A DNA stretch of 60,265 nt from an uncultured Oscillospiraceae bacterium. GTDB lineage: Bacteria; Bacillota; Clostridia; Oscillospirales; Oscillospiraceae. Shown in pieces: positions 1 to 8,460 of this stretch; positions within the stretch are counted from its first letter, which is position 1; each line of letters opens with the position of its first letter. The notes beneath the pieces are model-generated. The model saw only the letters and a program-made list of their open reading frames with translations. It ran no database searches and had not been told where the DNA came from. The DNA lies in contig CATABD010000005.1 in NCBI GenBank assembly GCA_949494735.1, forward strand, positions 1 to 60,265, read 5' to 3'. Made by a program: the position numbers and the translations under genes.

Positions 1-789
1 TCCCTCTGGCTGCGGCGGCGCAGAAAACAGCCCGCCCCGGAAGGGCTCCTGTGGAGCGGGAGCGTAAGCGTGGAAAAGCTCCATGAACAGGGGGCCCGGC
101 CAGGGCAGCAGGACTGCTTCTTTGTCTCCCCGGCGGAGGAGGGCGCCGGGCTGCTGGCAGTGGTTGCCGACGGCATGGGCGGCCTGTCCGACGGGGACAA
201 GGTGAGCCAAGCGGCGGTATCCGCCATGGCGCAGGGCTTTTATTACGTCCGGGGCACCCCCCAGCAGGTGCTGCTCCAGCTGGCCCAGCGGGCCAACGGG
301 GCGGTAAACCAGCTGCTGGGGGAGGACGGCGCATACCGCAGCGGCTCCACCCTCACGGCGGGGCTCATCCGGGACGGCGCGTTCCACTACCTGTCTGTCG
401 GGGACAGCAGAATCTGCCTCTACCGGCAGGGGGAACTCTATCAGCTCAACCGGGAGCATGTCTACCGCAGCGAGCTGTATGTCAATTACGTGAATGGGGA
501 AGAGACGCTGGACGGGGCGGCCGCCCATCCCAAGGGGGCTGGGCTGACCAGTTTTCTGGGCATGGGGCGGCTCAAATATATTGACCTGCCCGCCCAGCCT
601 GTCCCCGTGCGTCCGGGGGACCGGTTCCTGCTGATGAGCGACGGGGTCTACAACGCCCTCACCCCCGGGGAACTTTCCGCCGCCCTGGACCAGGGGGCGG
701 GACAGGCGGCCCAGGCGATAAACGACGCCATCCGGGCCAAGGGATATCAAAACCAGGACAACTACACGGCGGTGATTTTGAACTGCTGA
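1..789 (+). CDS. PP2C-family Ser/Thr protein phosphatase (5' end outside window)
   Basis: Metal-dependent PP2C phosphatase, expected to remove phosphate from Ser/Thr residues placed by the kinases encoded downstream. The metal-binding motifs are visible in order: ADGMGG, GDSR, MSDG and, near the end, QDNYTAV. The reading frame stays open to base 1, and the residues before the GTG at 70 (a basic LWLRRRR stretch) look like the cytoplasmic end of a membrane anchor. I therefore treat the gene as truncated by the window edge rather than starting at GTG 70, which has no clear ribosome site. It is followed 22 bp later by a second PP2C gene, in an apparent operon with protease-FHA and kinase genes. 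Family call is firm; substrate is inference. Confidence 0.85.
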   Translation, partial: SLWLRRRRKQPAPEGLLWSGSVSVEKLHEQGARPGQQDCFFVSPAEEGAGLLAVVADGMGGLSDGDKVSQAAVSAMAQGFYYVRGTPQQVLLQLAQRANGAVNQLLGEDGAYRSGSTLTAGLIRDGAFHYLSVGDSRICLYRQGELYQLNREHVYRSELYVNYVNGEETLDGAAAHPKGAGLTSFLGMGRLKYIDLPAQPVPVRPGDRFLLMSDGVYNALTPGELSAALDQGAGQAAQAINDAIRAKGYQNQDNYTAVILNC

Positions 790-811
790 CCGATTTGATG
801 GGGGGACATCC

Positions 812-1528
812 ATGCTGGATATCGCAACCTACACAGACACAGGCGGGCGGACGCGGAATGAGGACACGGTTCGGTACGCGCTCCGGGACGGGGACAGGCT
901 GTGCCTGATACTGGCCGACGGCCTGGGCGGGCATGGCGGCGGAGAGCTGGCCTCTTCGGCGGCGGCGGAATGCGTCTGCACCCTCTGGGACGGGCGGGCG
1001 GACGCGGAGGGCCTGAGATCCCTGGTCCGGGAGGCCAACCGCAGGGTATTGGCCCTCCAGACCCCGCAGTGCGCCATGAAAACCACGGCCGCGGTACTCA
1101 CCCTGGCCGGCGGCCGGGCCGTATGGGCCCATGCGGGGGACTCCCGGCTGTACTATTTCCAGGACGGCCGTCTGGCCTTCCAGACCAGGGACCACAGCGC
1201 GGCCCAGCTGGGGGTGCTTCTGGGGGACATCACCCCGGACCAGATTCGCTTTCACCAGGACCGCAGCCGGGTGCTCCGGGCCCTGGGCCAGGACGACGAG
1301 CTGACCGTGGAGACCGGCCAGCGTGAGCTGGGCCCCGGCAGCCATGCCTTTCTGCTGTGCAGCGACGGTTTCTGGGAATATGTTCTGGAGCAGGAGATGG
1401 CACTGGATCTGGCCAAGGCCGCAGGCCCCGGGGACTGGCTGGAGCGGATGCGCCGGCGGCTGAAAGAGCGCATACCCGCCGACAATGACAACAATACCGC
1501 CGCCGCAGTGTGGGTGGACGGAGAATAA
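812..1528 (+). CDS. PP2C-family Ser/Thr protein phosphatase
   Basis: Complete 238-residue soluble PP2C phosphatase. The classic motif series is present: TRNEDT near residue 15, ADGLGGHGGGE around 35, HAGDSR about 105, CSDGFW about 180 and the C-terminal DNDNNTAA that supplies the last metal ligand. A G-rich ribosome site precedes the ATG. This is the PrpC/Stp1 type that opposes PASTA-like Ser/Thr kinases in Firmicutes; here the likely partners are the two kinases at 2909 and 4051. Two adjacent, clearly different PP2C genes suggest separate targets or one membrane-bound and one soluble enzyme. Confidence 0.9.
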   Translation: MLDIATYTDTGGRTRNEDTVRYALRDGDRLCLILADGLGGHGGGELASSAAAECVCTLWDGRADAEGLRSLVREANRRVLALQTPQCAMKTTAAVLTLAGGRAVWAHAGDSRLYYFQDGRLAFQTRDHSAAQLGVLLGDITPDQIRFHQDRSRVLRALGQDDELTVETGQRELGPGSHAFLLCSDGFWEYVLEQEMALDLAKAAGPGDWLERMRRRLKERIPADNDNNTAAAVWVDGE

Positions 1529-1541
1529 GGAGGAAGTCAAG

Positions 1542-2912
1542 ATGAAACGAAGGACATTGGCGCTTCTTGCCGGGTTGATTTTGCTGGCCGGGACGCTGTC
1601 CGGCTGCGGCTCCAGGCGGTTCACCGTGGAACAGGCCCAGCGCGGCGTGGTGCGGGTAGCCCAGATGGTGCGCATGGACATCTATGCGGTGGAGGACGGC
1701 CAGATCACCGGGCAGATCGCTTCCAGGGAGGGGATCTTGGGCGGCACAGGCACGGCCTTCGGCGTGGGCAAGGCCGGCCAGCCCACCGATACTTTTGTGA
1801 CCAACCGCCACGTGGTATCCGACCATGTGGGCATATTGGAGGTGGATGCCGAGGGAAACCCCAGCGTGGTCTATCAGAACACGGTCACCGCCATGTATAT
1901 CCTGCTGGACGACTATTCCTATAACTCGTCCACCGGGCTGGACACCAGCCGGGCGGTGCCCTGCACCATCGTCTACGCGGCGGAAGAGCCGGGCCCGGAC
2001 CTGGCCGTACTCAAGGCCGCCGAGCCGGTGAAGGACCGGATTGCCCTGTCCCTGCTGGACCCGGCGGGCAATGTGCGCCCCGGCGACACCATCTATGCCC
2101 TGGGCTTCCCGGGCAGTTCGGACGACATCACCTTCGACCCGGAAAAGCAGGTGGACAAGCTGCTGGCCGGTATTGAGAGCATGACGGTGACCAAGGGCTC
2201 CGTCACCCTGCTCAGCCGGGATGTGGAATCGGGCACAGACATTATGCAGCATGACGCGCAGACCAACAGCGGCAACTCCGGCAGCCCCCTGATTACGGAG
2301 GACGGCGCCGTGGTGGCGGTACATTACGCCTCTCACCTGTCCACGGGCAATCGAACCGAAACCGTCAGCAAATATTCCGTCCAGGCAGGGGAGCTGATGG
2401 CCATCCTGGACGGTTTGAAAATCTCCTATGACGTATTCAGCCCAGGCCCCGGTCTTGCCCTGATCGCCGGGGGCGCCGTGGCGCTGGCCGTAGCGGCGGC
2501 GGCAGCCATTGTGGCGCTGGCGCGGAGAAAAAAGGCGGCTCCCGGCCCGGCGGCCCCGGCGGCAGTTCCCGCCCCCGGCGGTGCGGAGCTGCGCATCCAG
2601 GGGCAGAGCGGCGCCTTCGCCGGCCGGCGGTTTGCCATCGGCGGCCAGGTGCGCATCGGCCGCGACCCCGGCGGCAATGACCTGGTCTACCCAGACGGCA
2701 CCCCCGGCATCAGCGGGCGGCACTGCGTGGTGGCCCTCTCCGACGGGCAGGTGACGCTCACCGACCTGGGCTCCAGCTACGGCACCTTCCTGGCCGGGGG
2801 ACAGAAGCTGGCCCCCAACCAGCCCGTGACCCTGCGCGTGGGGGACCGGTTCTATCTTGGGTCTGAAAAGGAGGGCTTTGTTATCACCGGCAAAGGGGGC
2901 AGCCTGACATGA
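1542..2912 (+). CDS. Lipoprotein-type trypsin-like protease with membrane segment and C-terminal FHA domain
   Basis: 456 residues starting at ATG 1542, which has AGGAGG 6-7 bp upstream; the longer open frame to 1485 has no such site. N-terminal signal with lipobox LSGC (about residue 20), then an HtrA/trypsin-like serine protease domain with the triad visible as H90 (TNRHVV), D153 (PDLAVL) and S246 (GNSGSPL). A hydrophobic Ala/Val/Leu stretch (about 303-326) followed by RRKK acts as a stop-transfer, and an FHA domain (about 350-445) follows with IGRD, SGRH and GSSYGTF. The topology implied is protease outside, phosphothreonine reader inside. The stop overlaps the next start (ATGA), so it is translationally coupled to the kinase that could create its ligand. 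Substrate unknown. Confidence 0.88.
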   Translation: MKRRTLALLAGLILLAGTLSGCGSRRFTVEQAQRGVVRVAQMVRMDIYAVEDGQITGQIASREGILGGTGTAFGVGKAGQPTDTFVTNRHVVSDHVGILEVDAEGNPSVVYQNTVTAMYILLDDYSYNSSTGLDTSRAVPCTIVYAAEEPGPDLAVLKAAEPVKDRIALSLLDPAGNVRPGDTIYALGFPGSSDDITFDPEKQVDKLLAGIESMTVTKGSVTLLSRDVESGTDIMQHDAQTNSGNSGSPLITEDGAVVAVHYASHLSTGNRTETVSKYSVQAGELMAILDGLKISYDVFSPGPGLALIAGGAVALAVAAAAAIVALARRKKAAPGPAAPAAVPAPGGAELRIQGQSGAFAGRRFAIGGQVRIGRDPGGNDLVYPDGTPGISGRHCVVALSDGQVTLTDLGSSYGTFLAGGQKLAPNQPVTLRVGDRFYLGSEKEGFVITGKGGSLT

Positions 2913-3973
2913 CCGCAAGGCATACGGCGCTGTGCCCCAGCTGCATGACGGCGTGTGAGGACGGGGAGCGCTGCCCCCGCTGCGGCGGCAGCCTCCACCG
3001 GGAAAACCCGTCCTTTCTGCTTCCGGTGGGCGCCGTTCTGCGCAGGCCCGGGCTCCCCCCATGCCACGGCTATGAGATCGGCGCGGCGCTGGGCCAGGGC
3101 GGCTTCGGCGTGACCTACGCCGGCCGGGACGAGGCGGAGGGCCGCCGGGTGGCCGTGAAGGAGTACTTCCCCGCCCGGTGCGCCAAACGCGGGGAGGACG
3201 GCATTACGGTGGTGCCCCTGCCCGGCATGGAGGAGACCTACGAGGGCGGACGCTACAGCTTTGTCAAGGAGGCCCGGGTACTCTCCGGCCTGGAGGGGAT
3301 GCCCTCTGTGGTCCAGGCCCTGGCCTACCTGGAGACCAACAACACCGCCTACCTGGTGATGGAATACCTGGACGGCACGCCCCTGCACCGCCTGGTGGAC
3401 CCCAAGGCGGGCAAGCGCATTTCGCCGGAAACGCTGCTGCCGCCGCTGAAGAACCTGCTGTACGATATCGGGCGGCTCCACGAGAAAAAGGTGATCCACC
3501 GGGACATCGCCCCGGACAACATCATGTGGATGCCGGACGGCAGCCTGAAGCTGCTGGACTTCGGCAGCGCCCGGTCTATGGAGGACGGCAAATCCATGAC
3601 CGTGATGCTCAAGCACGGCTTCGCCCCAGTGGAGCAGTACCAGAGCCACGGCCAGGGCACCTACACCGACGTGTACGCCATGGCCGCCACCATCTACTAC
3701 TGCCTCACCGCCGTGGCGCCGGCGCAGTCCACCGAGCGGCTGCTGGGCGATGCCCGGCTGAAACGCCCCCGCGAGCTGGGCGTGGCGCTGACGCCGGAGG
3801 AGGAGGACGCCCTGATGGCCGGCCTGGAGGTGCTCCCCCAGGCCCGGCCCCAGACCATGGGCGAGTTTGCCCGGCGGCTTTTCCCGGACCTGTCCGCGCC
3901 GGAGCCCGCCCCCGTACCGGCGGCCCGGCCCGGCCTGTGGCGCAGGCTGCTGGCCTGGCTTCGGGGACGGTGA
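2909..3973 (+). CDS. Ser/Thr protein kinase with N-terminal zinc ribbon
   Basis: 354 residues. An N-terminal rubredoxin-like zinc ribbon (CxxC at 9/12 and 22/25) precedes a Hanks-type kinase domain (about 55-320): glycine loop GQGGFG at 62-67, ATP lysine K84 in VAVK, catalytic H197-R198-D199, D217-F-G219, and the conserved HGFAPVEQYQ stretch typical of this Firmicute kinase subgroup. All residues needed for activity are present. There is no membrane span, only a short basic/Trp-rich C-terminal tail (LWRRLLAWLRGR) that may touch the membrane. It overlaps the protease-FHA gene by ATGA, pointing to stoichiometric co-translation and a shared pathway. Confidence 0.9.
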   Translation: MTARHTALCPSCMTACEDGERCPRCGGSLHRENPSFLLPVGAVLRRPGLPPCHGYEIGAALGQGGFGVTYAGRDEAEGRRVAVKEYFPARCAKRGEDGITVVPLPGMEETYEGGRYSFVKEARVLSGLEGMPSVVQALAYLETNNTAYLVMEYLDGTPLHRLVDPKAGKRISPETLLPPLKNLLYDIGRLHEKKVIHRDIAPDNIMWMPDGSLKLLDFGSARSMEDGKSMTVMLKHGFAPVEQYQSHGQGTYTDVYAMAATIYYCLTAVAPAQSTERLLGDARLKRPRELGVALTPEEEDALMAGLEVLPQARPQTMGEFARRLFPDLSAPEPAPVPAARPGLWRRLLAWLRGR

Positions 3974-3992
3974 CGGGCCGTCCAAAAAGAGG

Positions 3993-4021
3993 GTGCAAAA
4001 CGGCAGTTTTTCAGGTATACT
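3993..4021 (+). promoter_or_regulatory. Possible sigma-A promoter before the second kinase
   Basis: A TATACT -10 box at 4016-4021 sits 17 bp after a poor -35 (GTGCAA, 3993-3998). It lies in the only gap in the island, so the second kinase may have its own start. The -35 match is weak. Confidence 0.35.
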
Positions 4022-4050
4022 ACAATAGAAGTGAGAGAAGGTGAGCCGGA

Positions 4051-7000
4051 ATGGAACATAAATTCTGCCCCTACTGCATGAACCCCGTAGAGGGCGGAAA
4101 GCCCTGCGGGGTATGCGGGCTGACCGAGGGAAGCTATACCCCCTCCCCCCACCACCTGCCCCTGGGCACCGTGCTCAAGGAGCGCTACCTGGTGGGCCGG
4201 GTGCTGGGCGAGGGCGGTTTTGGCATCACCTACATCGGCTGCGATTTACAGCTGGAGCTGAAGGTGGCCATCAAGGAATACTTCCCCACCGACAAGGCCA
4301 GCCGCATGTCCCAGGCGTCGCTGGATGTGTCCAGCTACACCGGCGCGGCAGGGGTCAGCTACGGCAAGGGCTTGAAAAAATTCCTCCAGGAGGCCCGGAC
4401 CATCGCCCGGATGGACAAACAGCCGGTCATTGTCAACGTCCGGGACTTTTTCGAGGTCAACCGCACTGCCTACATTGTGATGGAATATGTGGAGGGCACC
4501 ACCTTCAAGGAACTGGTGGAACAGCGGGGCGGGCGCATCCCCGCAGGGGAGCTGCTCTACCTCATTGAGCCGCTGTTCTTCGCCCTGGGCGAGATGCACG
4601 GCAACAGCCTCATCCACCGGGACATCAGCCCGGAAAACCTGATGCTGGAAAAGGGCGAGGTTCGCCTGCTGGATTTCGGCTGCGCCCGGGAGACTGCCGA
4701 TGGCGGCAACACCCTTACCATCGCCCTCAAGCACGGCTACGCCCCGGTGGAACAGTACCAGAGCAAGGGGCAGGGGCCATGGACGGACGTGTACGCCCTG
4801 GCGGCCACCATCTACTATTGCCTCACCGGCAGAAAGCCGCCCCAGGCCATGGACCGGCTGCTGGAGGACGGGCTGATCCCGCCCCGGCAGCTGGGGGTGG
4901 AGCTGACCCAGCGCCAGGAACAGGCCCTGCTGCGGGGTATGGGGGTATCTCCGCGCCGCCGTTTCCAGAGCATGGAGGAATTCCACACCGCCTTGTACGA
5001 GGGCTTTCTCCCCGGCGGTGCGGCGGGGCAGGGCCGGGAACCCGACCCCCTGCCCGCCCCGGAGGGCGGTTCGCCCGAGCTGGAACAGGCGGAAGAGGTC
5101 CCCCCAGCTCCAGGCGGCGCAGATAGAAAGCCGGCCACCCCGGCGGCGTGGCTGAGGCAAAACCGGCTGCTGGCGGGGGGCTGCGCGGCGGCGCTGGCGC
5201 TGGTCCTTCTGCTGGCGGCGGCGCTGCCCCGCCTGCTGGGGGACGACTATGAGGCCGCCCAGACGGGGGAACCGTCAAACGGGCTGGAGAGCGCCCCGTC
5301 CACCCAGGAACCCAGCGCGTCCCCCAATGTGGACAATCTGGCCCTGTTTATGGAGACGGTGGAATGGCTGCGGCTGGACGATATGGAGCTGGACGGGACG
5401 GAGCTGCGCGCCAAATTGGACGCGCTGCCCATCGACGGGCTGTTCGCCGGCGCCGTCCACGTGAATACGCTGGAGGAGCTGGACACGGCCCTGGACCGGG
5501 CGGACAGGCCCATTGTCATTGACGCCGACATAGATCTGTCCACGGAGGAGCATGGCCGGAACAACCAGGTGCCCATCCTCGTCAGCGAGGGGGTGACGGT
5601 GAGCGTCGGGTGGGACGACCAGTCCTATGAGAACGCCGCGGCGTCCGACGCCACCTGGGCTGTGAACGGGAGTATTTTCATCAACCGGGGAACCGTCCGG
5701 GGCCGGATCATCATGGGCGGCTGGGAGAGCGCCGATCCCACCAACGTACTGCTCAACTACGGCACGATCTATTCCGACCTGGGCGCGGGGTACGACTGCG
5801 ACAGCCATAATGTGGTGGTCAACCTGGGCGCCCTGTACCTCCCCAGGGCCCAATACCGGCAGACCAGCTTCTACAACCTGGGGACGCTCCTCCACGGGTT
5901 CATCGCCCCGGAGGGGGAGACGCCCCTGGTCACCACCAAGCTGGGCGGGGACTATTTCATCGACCTCATCGGGTGCTATTTCTATAACGGCGGCGGCATC
6001 GTGCTGGAGGGGCGGAACAGCGAAAAGTGGGGCAGGCTGGATGTGGCCAACGGCTCCCGGTTTGTCAACGCCGGCTCCATCCAGCTGGGAAACTACGGCG
6101 AGGTGAACAATCACGCCACCCTGTTCAACCGCGGCGAGATTGTTGCCGGGGACAACGCCGCCCACCTGTTCAATATGGGCTGGCTGTTGAACATCGGGCC
6201 GGACTGCGCCCTGGACACAGCCCGCTGCGACAATGTGGGGCTCGTCCAGGCCGGGACGGAAACCTCCATCGACCTGTCCGCCGTCCGGGACGGCGGGGGC
6301 GGCGCGGTGCTGCCCTTCCACTGGCGCGATGGGTGGGACGGTCCGGCGGACATCCGGCTCGTGTCCAGCAGCGAGGAATTCTATGCGGCCCTGGAGGACC
6401 GGAGCTGCGCGCTGATCGGCCTCGGCGACGGCGCCGCGCTGACGCTGACGGAGGATTTGATCCTCACCAAGGGCCTTGCCATCCCGGACACCGGCTCCCT
6501 CACCATGGACGGGGCCAGCCTGACGGTGGCGGGGGAGACCGGGTATCTGTGCGCCGACGGCCCCATCGGCCTGGGGGGCGGGGTGTTCACCGTCCGGGAC
6601 GAGGCGGTGGTATCGGTGCGGGGGCTGCGGGACTGCGGCGGGCTCACCGTCCGCAACCAGGGCTATCTGATGCTCCGGGAGGGCCTGCGGCCCAACGACG
6701 GCGCGGTAATCCAGCTGTCCGACGCCCGCTATCTGTCCAGCATCGGCCCGCTGGAGCTCCATGGGGCGCAGGTAAGCATTGACCGCAGCTTGCTGCGCGG
6801 CACCGGCGGGATATACCTGAATGGCTGCGCGGTGGATATTGCCCAGCACGGCGAACTCCTGACGGATGGCTGCGGGGTGCATTTCGATGGGGACACCGTG
6901 ATTACCAACTACGGCGGCCTGCACCTCAACGGCTGGGATACCCAGGAGCTTGCCTGTCAAACCGCCAACTACGGCGAGATGTCAACAAATTCCGAAGCGG

Positions 7001-7182
7001 TCTTCAGCGGCTCGCTGGTCAACGAGGGGAGCCTCACCATCTGGACCAGCCCGAATGATTTGGTCCGGGTGTCCGGCCGCCTGGAAAATCGCGGGACGGT
7101 GGAGTTTACAAACGGCGGAAAGTTCCAGCCCTGGGCGGCGGGGACAGTCACCGGCATGCCCCAGCAATATGTGGCGGACTGA
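4051..7182 (+). CDS. Transmembrane Ser/Thr kinase with zinc ribbon and large repeat-rich outer domain
   Basis: 1043 residues. A zinc ribbon (FCPYC...CGVC) and Hanks kinase domain (about 40-310) carry GEGGFG, K75 in VAIK, H189-R-D191, D208-F-G and HGYAPVEQYQ, so the enzyme should be active. An acidic Pro-rich linker leads to one membrane span (about 373-394). The remaining 650 residues are predicted outside and contain many short turns of the form N-x-G-T/E (NRGTV, NYGTI, NLGAL, NLGTL, NYGEV, NRGEI, NYGGL, NYGEM, NEGSL, NRGTV), the pattern of a right-handed beta-helix with Asn ladders. This replaces the PASTA sensor of usual Firmicute kinases. The ligand is unknown; glycan or wall polymer binding is inference from the fold type. 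Confidence 0.88.
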   Translation: MEHKFCPYCMNPVEGGKPCGVCGLTEGSYTPSPHHLPLGTVLKERYLVGRVLGEGGFGITYIGCDLQLELKVAIKEYFPTDKASRMSQASLDVSSYTGAAGVSYGKGLKKFLQEARTIARMDKQPVIVNVRDFFEVNRTAYIVMEYVEGTTFKELVEQRGGRIPAGELLYLIEPLFFALGEMHGNSLIHRDISPENLMLEKGEVRLLDFGCARETADGGNTLTIALKHGYAPVEQYQSKGQGPWTDVYALAATIYYCLTGRKPPQAMDRLLEDGLIPPRQLGVELTQRQEQALLRGMGVSPRRRFQSMEEFHTALYEGFLPGGAAGQGREPDPLPAPEGGSPELEQAEEVPPAPGGADRKPATPAAWLRQNRLLAGGCAAALALVLLLAAALPRLLGDDYEAAQTGEPSNGLESAPSTQEPSASPNVDNLALFMETVEWLRLDDMELDGTELRAKLDALPIDGLFAGAVHVNTLEELDTALDRADRPIVIDADIDLSTEEHGRNNQVPILVSEGVTVSVGWDDQSYENAAASDATWAVNGSIFINRGTVRGRIIMGGWESADPTNVLLNYGTIYSDLGAGYDCDSHNVVVNLGALYLPRAQYRQTSFYNLGTLLHGFIAPEGETPLVTTKLGGDYFIDLIGCYFYNGGGIVLEGRNSEKWGRLDVANGSRFVNAGSIQLGNYGEVNNHATLFNRGEIVAGDNAAHLFNMGWLLNIGPDCALDTARCDNVGLVQAGTETSIDLSAVRDGGGGAVLPFHWRDGWDGPADIRLVSSSEEFYAALEDRSCALIGLGDGAALTLTEDLILTKGLAIPDTGSLTMDGASLTVAGETGYLCADGPIGLGGGVFTVRDEAVVSVRGLRDCGGLTVRNQGYLMLREGLRPNDGAVIQLSDARYLSSIGPLELHGAQVSIDRSLLRGTGGIYLNGCAVDIAQHGELLTDGCGVHFDGDTVITNYGGLHLNGWDTQELACQTANYGEMSTNSEAVFSGSLVNEGSLTIWTSPNDLVRVSGRLENRGTVEFTNGGKFQPWAAGTVTGMPQQYVAD

Positions 7183-7189
7183 CAAAACA

Positions 7190-7225
7190 AGAAAGCGCGC
7201 CCCCGGCCTTTTGGGCCGGGGGCGC
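7190..7225 (-). terminator. Rho-independent terminator between convergent genes
   Basis: A 12-bp perfect GC stem (7197-7208 with 7214-7225) and a 5-nt loop. On the minus strand it is followed by a T-rich run (TTTCTTGTTTTG), so it best serves the leftward gene; the stem can also stop the kinase operon. Confidence 0.7.
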
Positions 7226-7233
7226 CGCGCTGC

Positions 7234-8358
7234 TCACGACGGCTCCGCGCTTCTTACATCGGCGTACAGCGCCTCGATGACCTGCTCCATCCGCTCGCTC
7301 ATGGGGTGGTCCCCGTCGGCGGTGATGGCGTAGAGCACCAGCCAGTCGGTGGCGTTGCGGGGGTCCAGCGGGGGCATCCCGCAGTCGGCCAGGATGGCGT
7401 TGAGGCAGTACCAGTGGTCCTCCAGCCGCTCCTGGGGGGAGATGTAGTCCTCGTCCAGCTCGCTGTACTCCCCGTCCACCACGTTCTCCGTGATGACATA
7501 CAGCAGGAGCAGCAGCTTGCGGGGAACGTCCTCCCGGCGCAGGCGGATGTTTTTCAGCGCGGTGGTGTTGGGCCAGTTGCGCTTGATGAGCTTCTGCACC
7601 ACGGAGTAGCCCTCCCGCTTTTTCCCCGACGGCATTTTGAGGGACAGGTACTGCTCCATCACCGCCTCCATGGAGTAGTCCGGCTCCTGGACGCCGTTTA
7701 CGGCGGAGGCGGGGGTCATGAGCTGCGCCAGGTACTTGCTGAAATAGGTATAAGCCCGCAGGTGGAACACCCCGAAGCTGTCCAGGTTGCGCAGGTAGCA
7801 GGCCCGCAGGTCGTCCACCGTGCGCACCTGGAGGAACTCATTCTGCATATCCCGGGTCAGGTGGCCGCCGGTCCCGGCCGGGGGGCTGTCCAGCCGGGGC
7901 GCGGGGGGCAGGGTCTCAAAAAACGCCCGGGCCTGGCCATAGCTCCTGCCGGTGCGCAGGAACCAGGCGTATACCGCCTCCCGCCCGTCCCGGTAATGGA
8001 TGGCATAGCCCGTGCACAGCCCCAGCAGGTAGCCCGCCTGCCGCTCGGACAGAGACAGGGCAAAGGCGATGTGGAGGATATCCTCCCGGCTGGTGGGCTG
8101 GCTGCGCCCGGCCGCCCAGTTGCGCACATTTTTGGCGATGGCCTCCGGGTTCCCCTCCCTGGCGTCCCGCTGGAACGCGGCGGTCAGGCGGGGCACCAGA
8201 TCCGGCTGCGGATAGAACTCCCGCAGGGTGTCGCAAAACGTGCGCAGGACAATCCTCCCGTCCCGGAGGTACTGCGCCGCCATGGCGGGGGTCATGTCCT
8301 GGGCGCTGAGGCGGTCATATTCTGTTCTCGAAAGGGTGGTCAGTTCAATGCCGGGCAA
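7234..8358 (-). CDS. Conserved protein of unknown function beside the kinase island
   Basis: 374 residues from a TTG start with GGGAGGG 7 bp upstream and a very strong promoter (8424-8452). I do not recognise a named family. What can be seen: a mostly helical, soluble, Arg-rich protein without signal peptide or membrane span. Residues about 65-115 (EAIAKNVRNWAAGR... SREDILHIAFALSLSERQAGYLL) resemble a Cro/C1-type helix-turn-helix in which the layer of conserved hydrophobics is kept. The position convergent to the kinase/phosphatase genes suggests, but does not prove, that it is a regulator or a phospho-substrate of them. Confidence 0.6.
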   Translation of the reverse strand: MPGIELTTLSRTEYDRLSAQDMTPAMAAQYLRDGRIVLRTFCDTLREFYPQPDLVPRLTAAFQRDAREGNPEAIAKNVRNWAAGRSQPTSREDILHIAFALSLSERQAGYLLGLCTGYAIHYRDGREAVYAWFLRTGRSYGQARAFFETLPPAPRLDSPPAGTGGHLTRDMQNEFLQVRTVDDLRACYLRNLDSFGVFHLRAYTYFSKYLAQLMTPASAVNGVQEPDYSMEAVMEQYLSLKMPSGKKREGYSVVQKLIKRNWPNTTALKNIRLRREDVPRKLLLLLYVITENVVDGEYSELDEDYISPQERLEDHWYCLNAILADCGMPPLDPRNATDWLVLYAITADGDHPMSERMEQVIEALYADVRSAEPS

Positions 8359-8423
8359 AACAGTTCCCTCCCGCAGTACGGTTTCGTTTCTGGCGAAAAA
8401 TCGCCTATTATCTGCCGAAAGGT

Positions 8424-8452
8424 ATTATATACTGTTTTGGACGGACTGACAA
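8424..8452 (-). promoter_or_regulatory. Sigma-A promoter for the 374-residue unknown protein
   Basis: On the minus strand: TTGTCA (8447-8452), 17-bp spacer, perfect TATAAT (8424-8429). Start of transcription is expected about 55 bp before the TTG start codon. Confidence 0.75.
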
Positions 8453-8460
8453 GGGGAATA

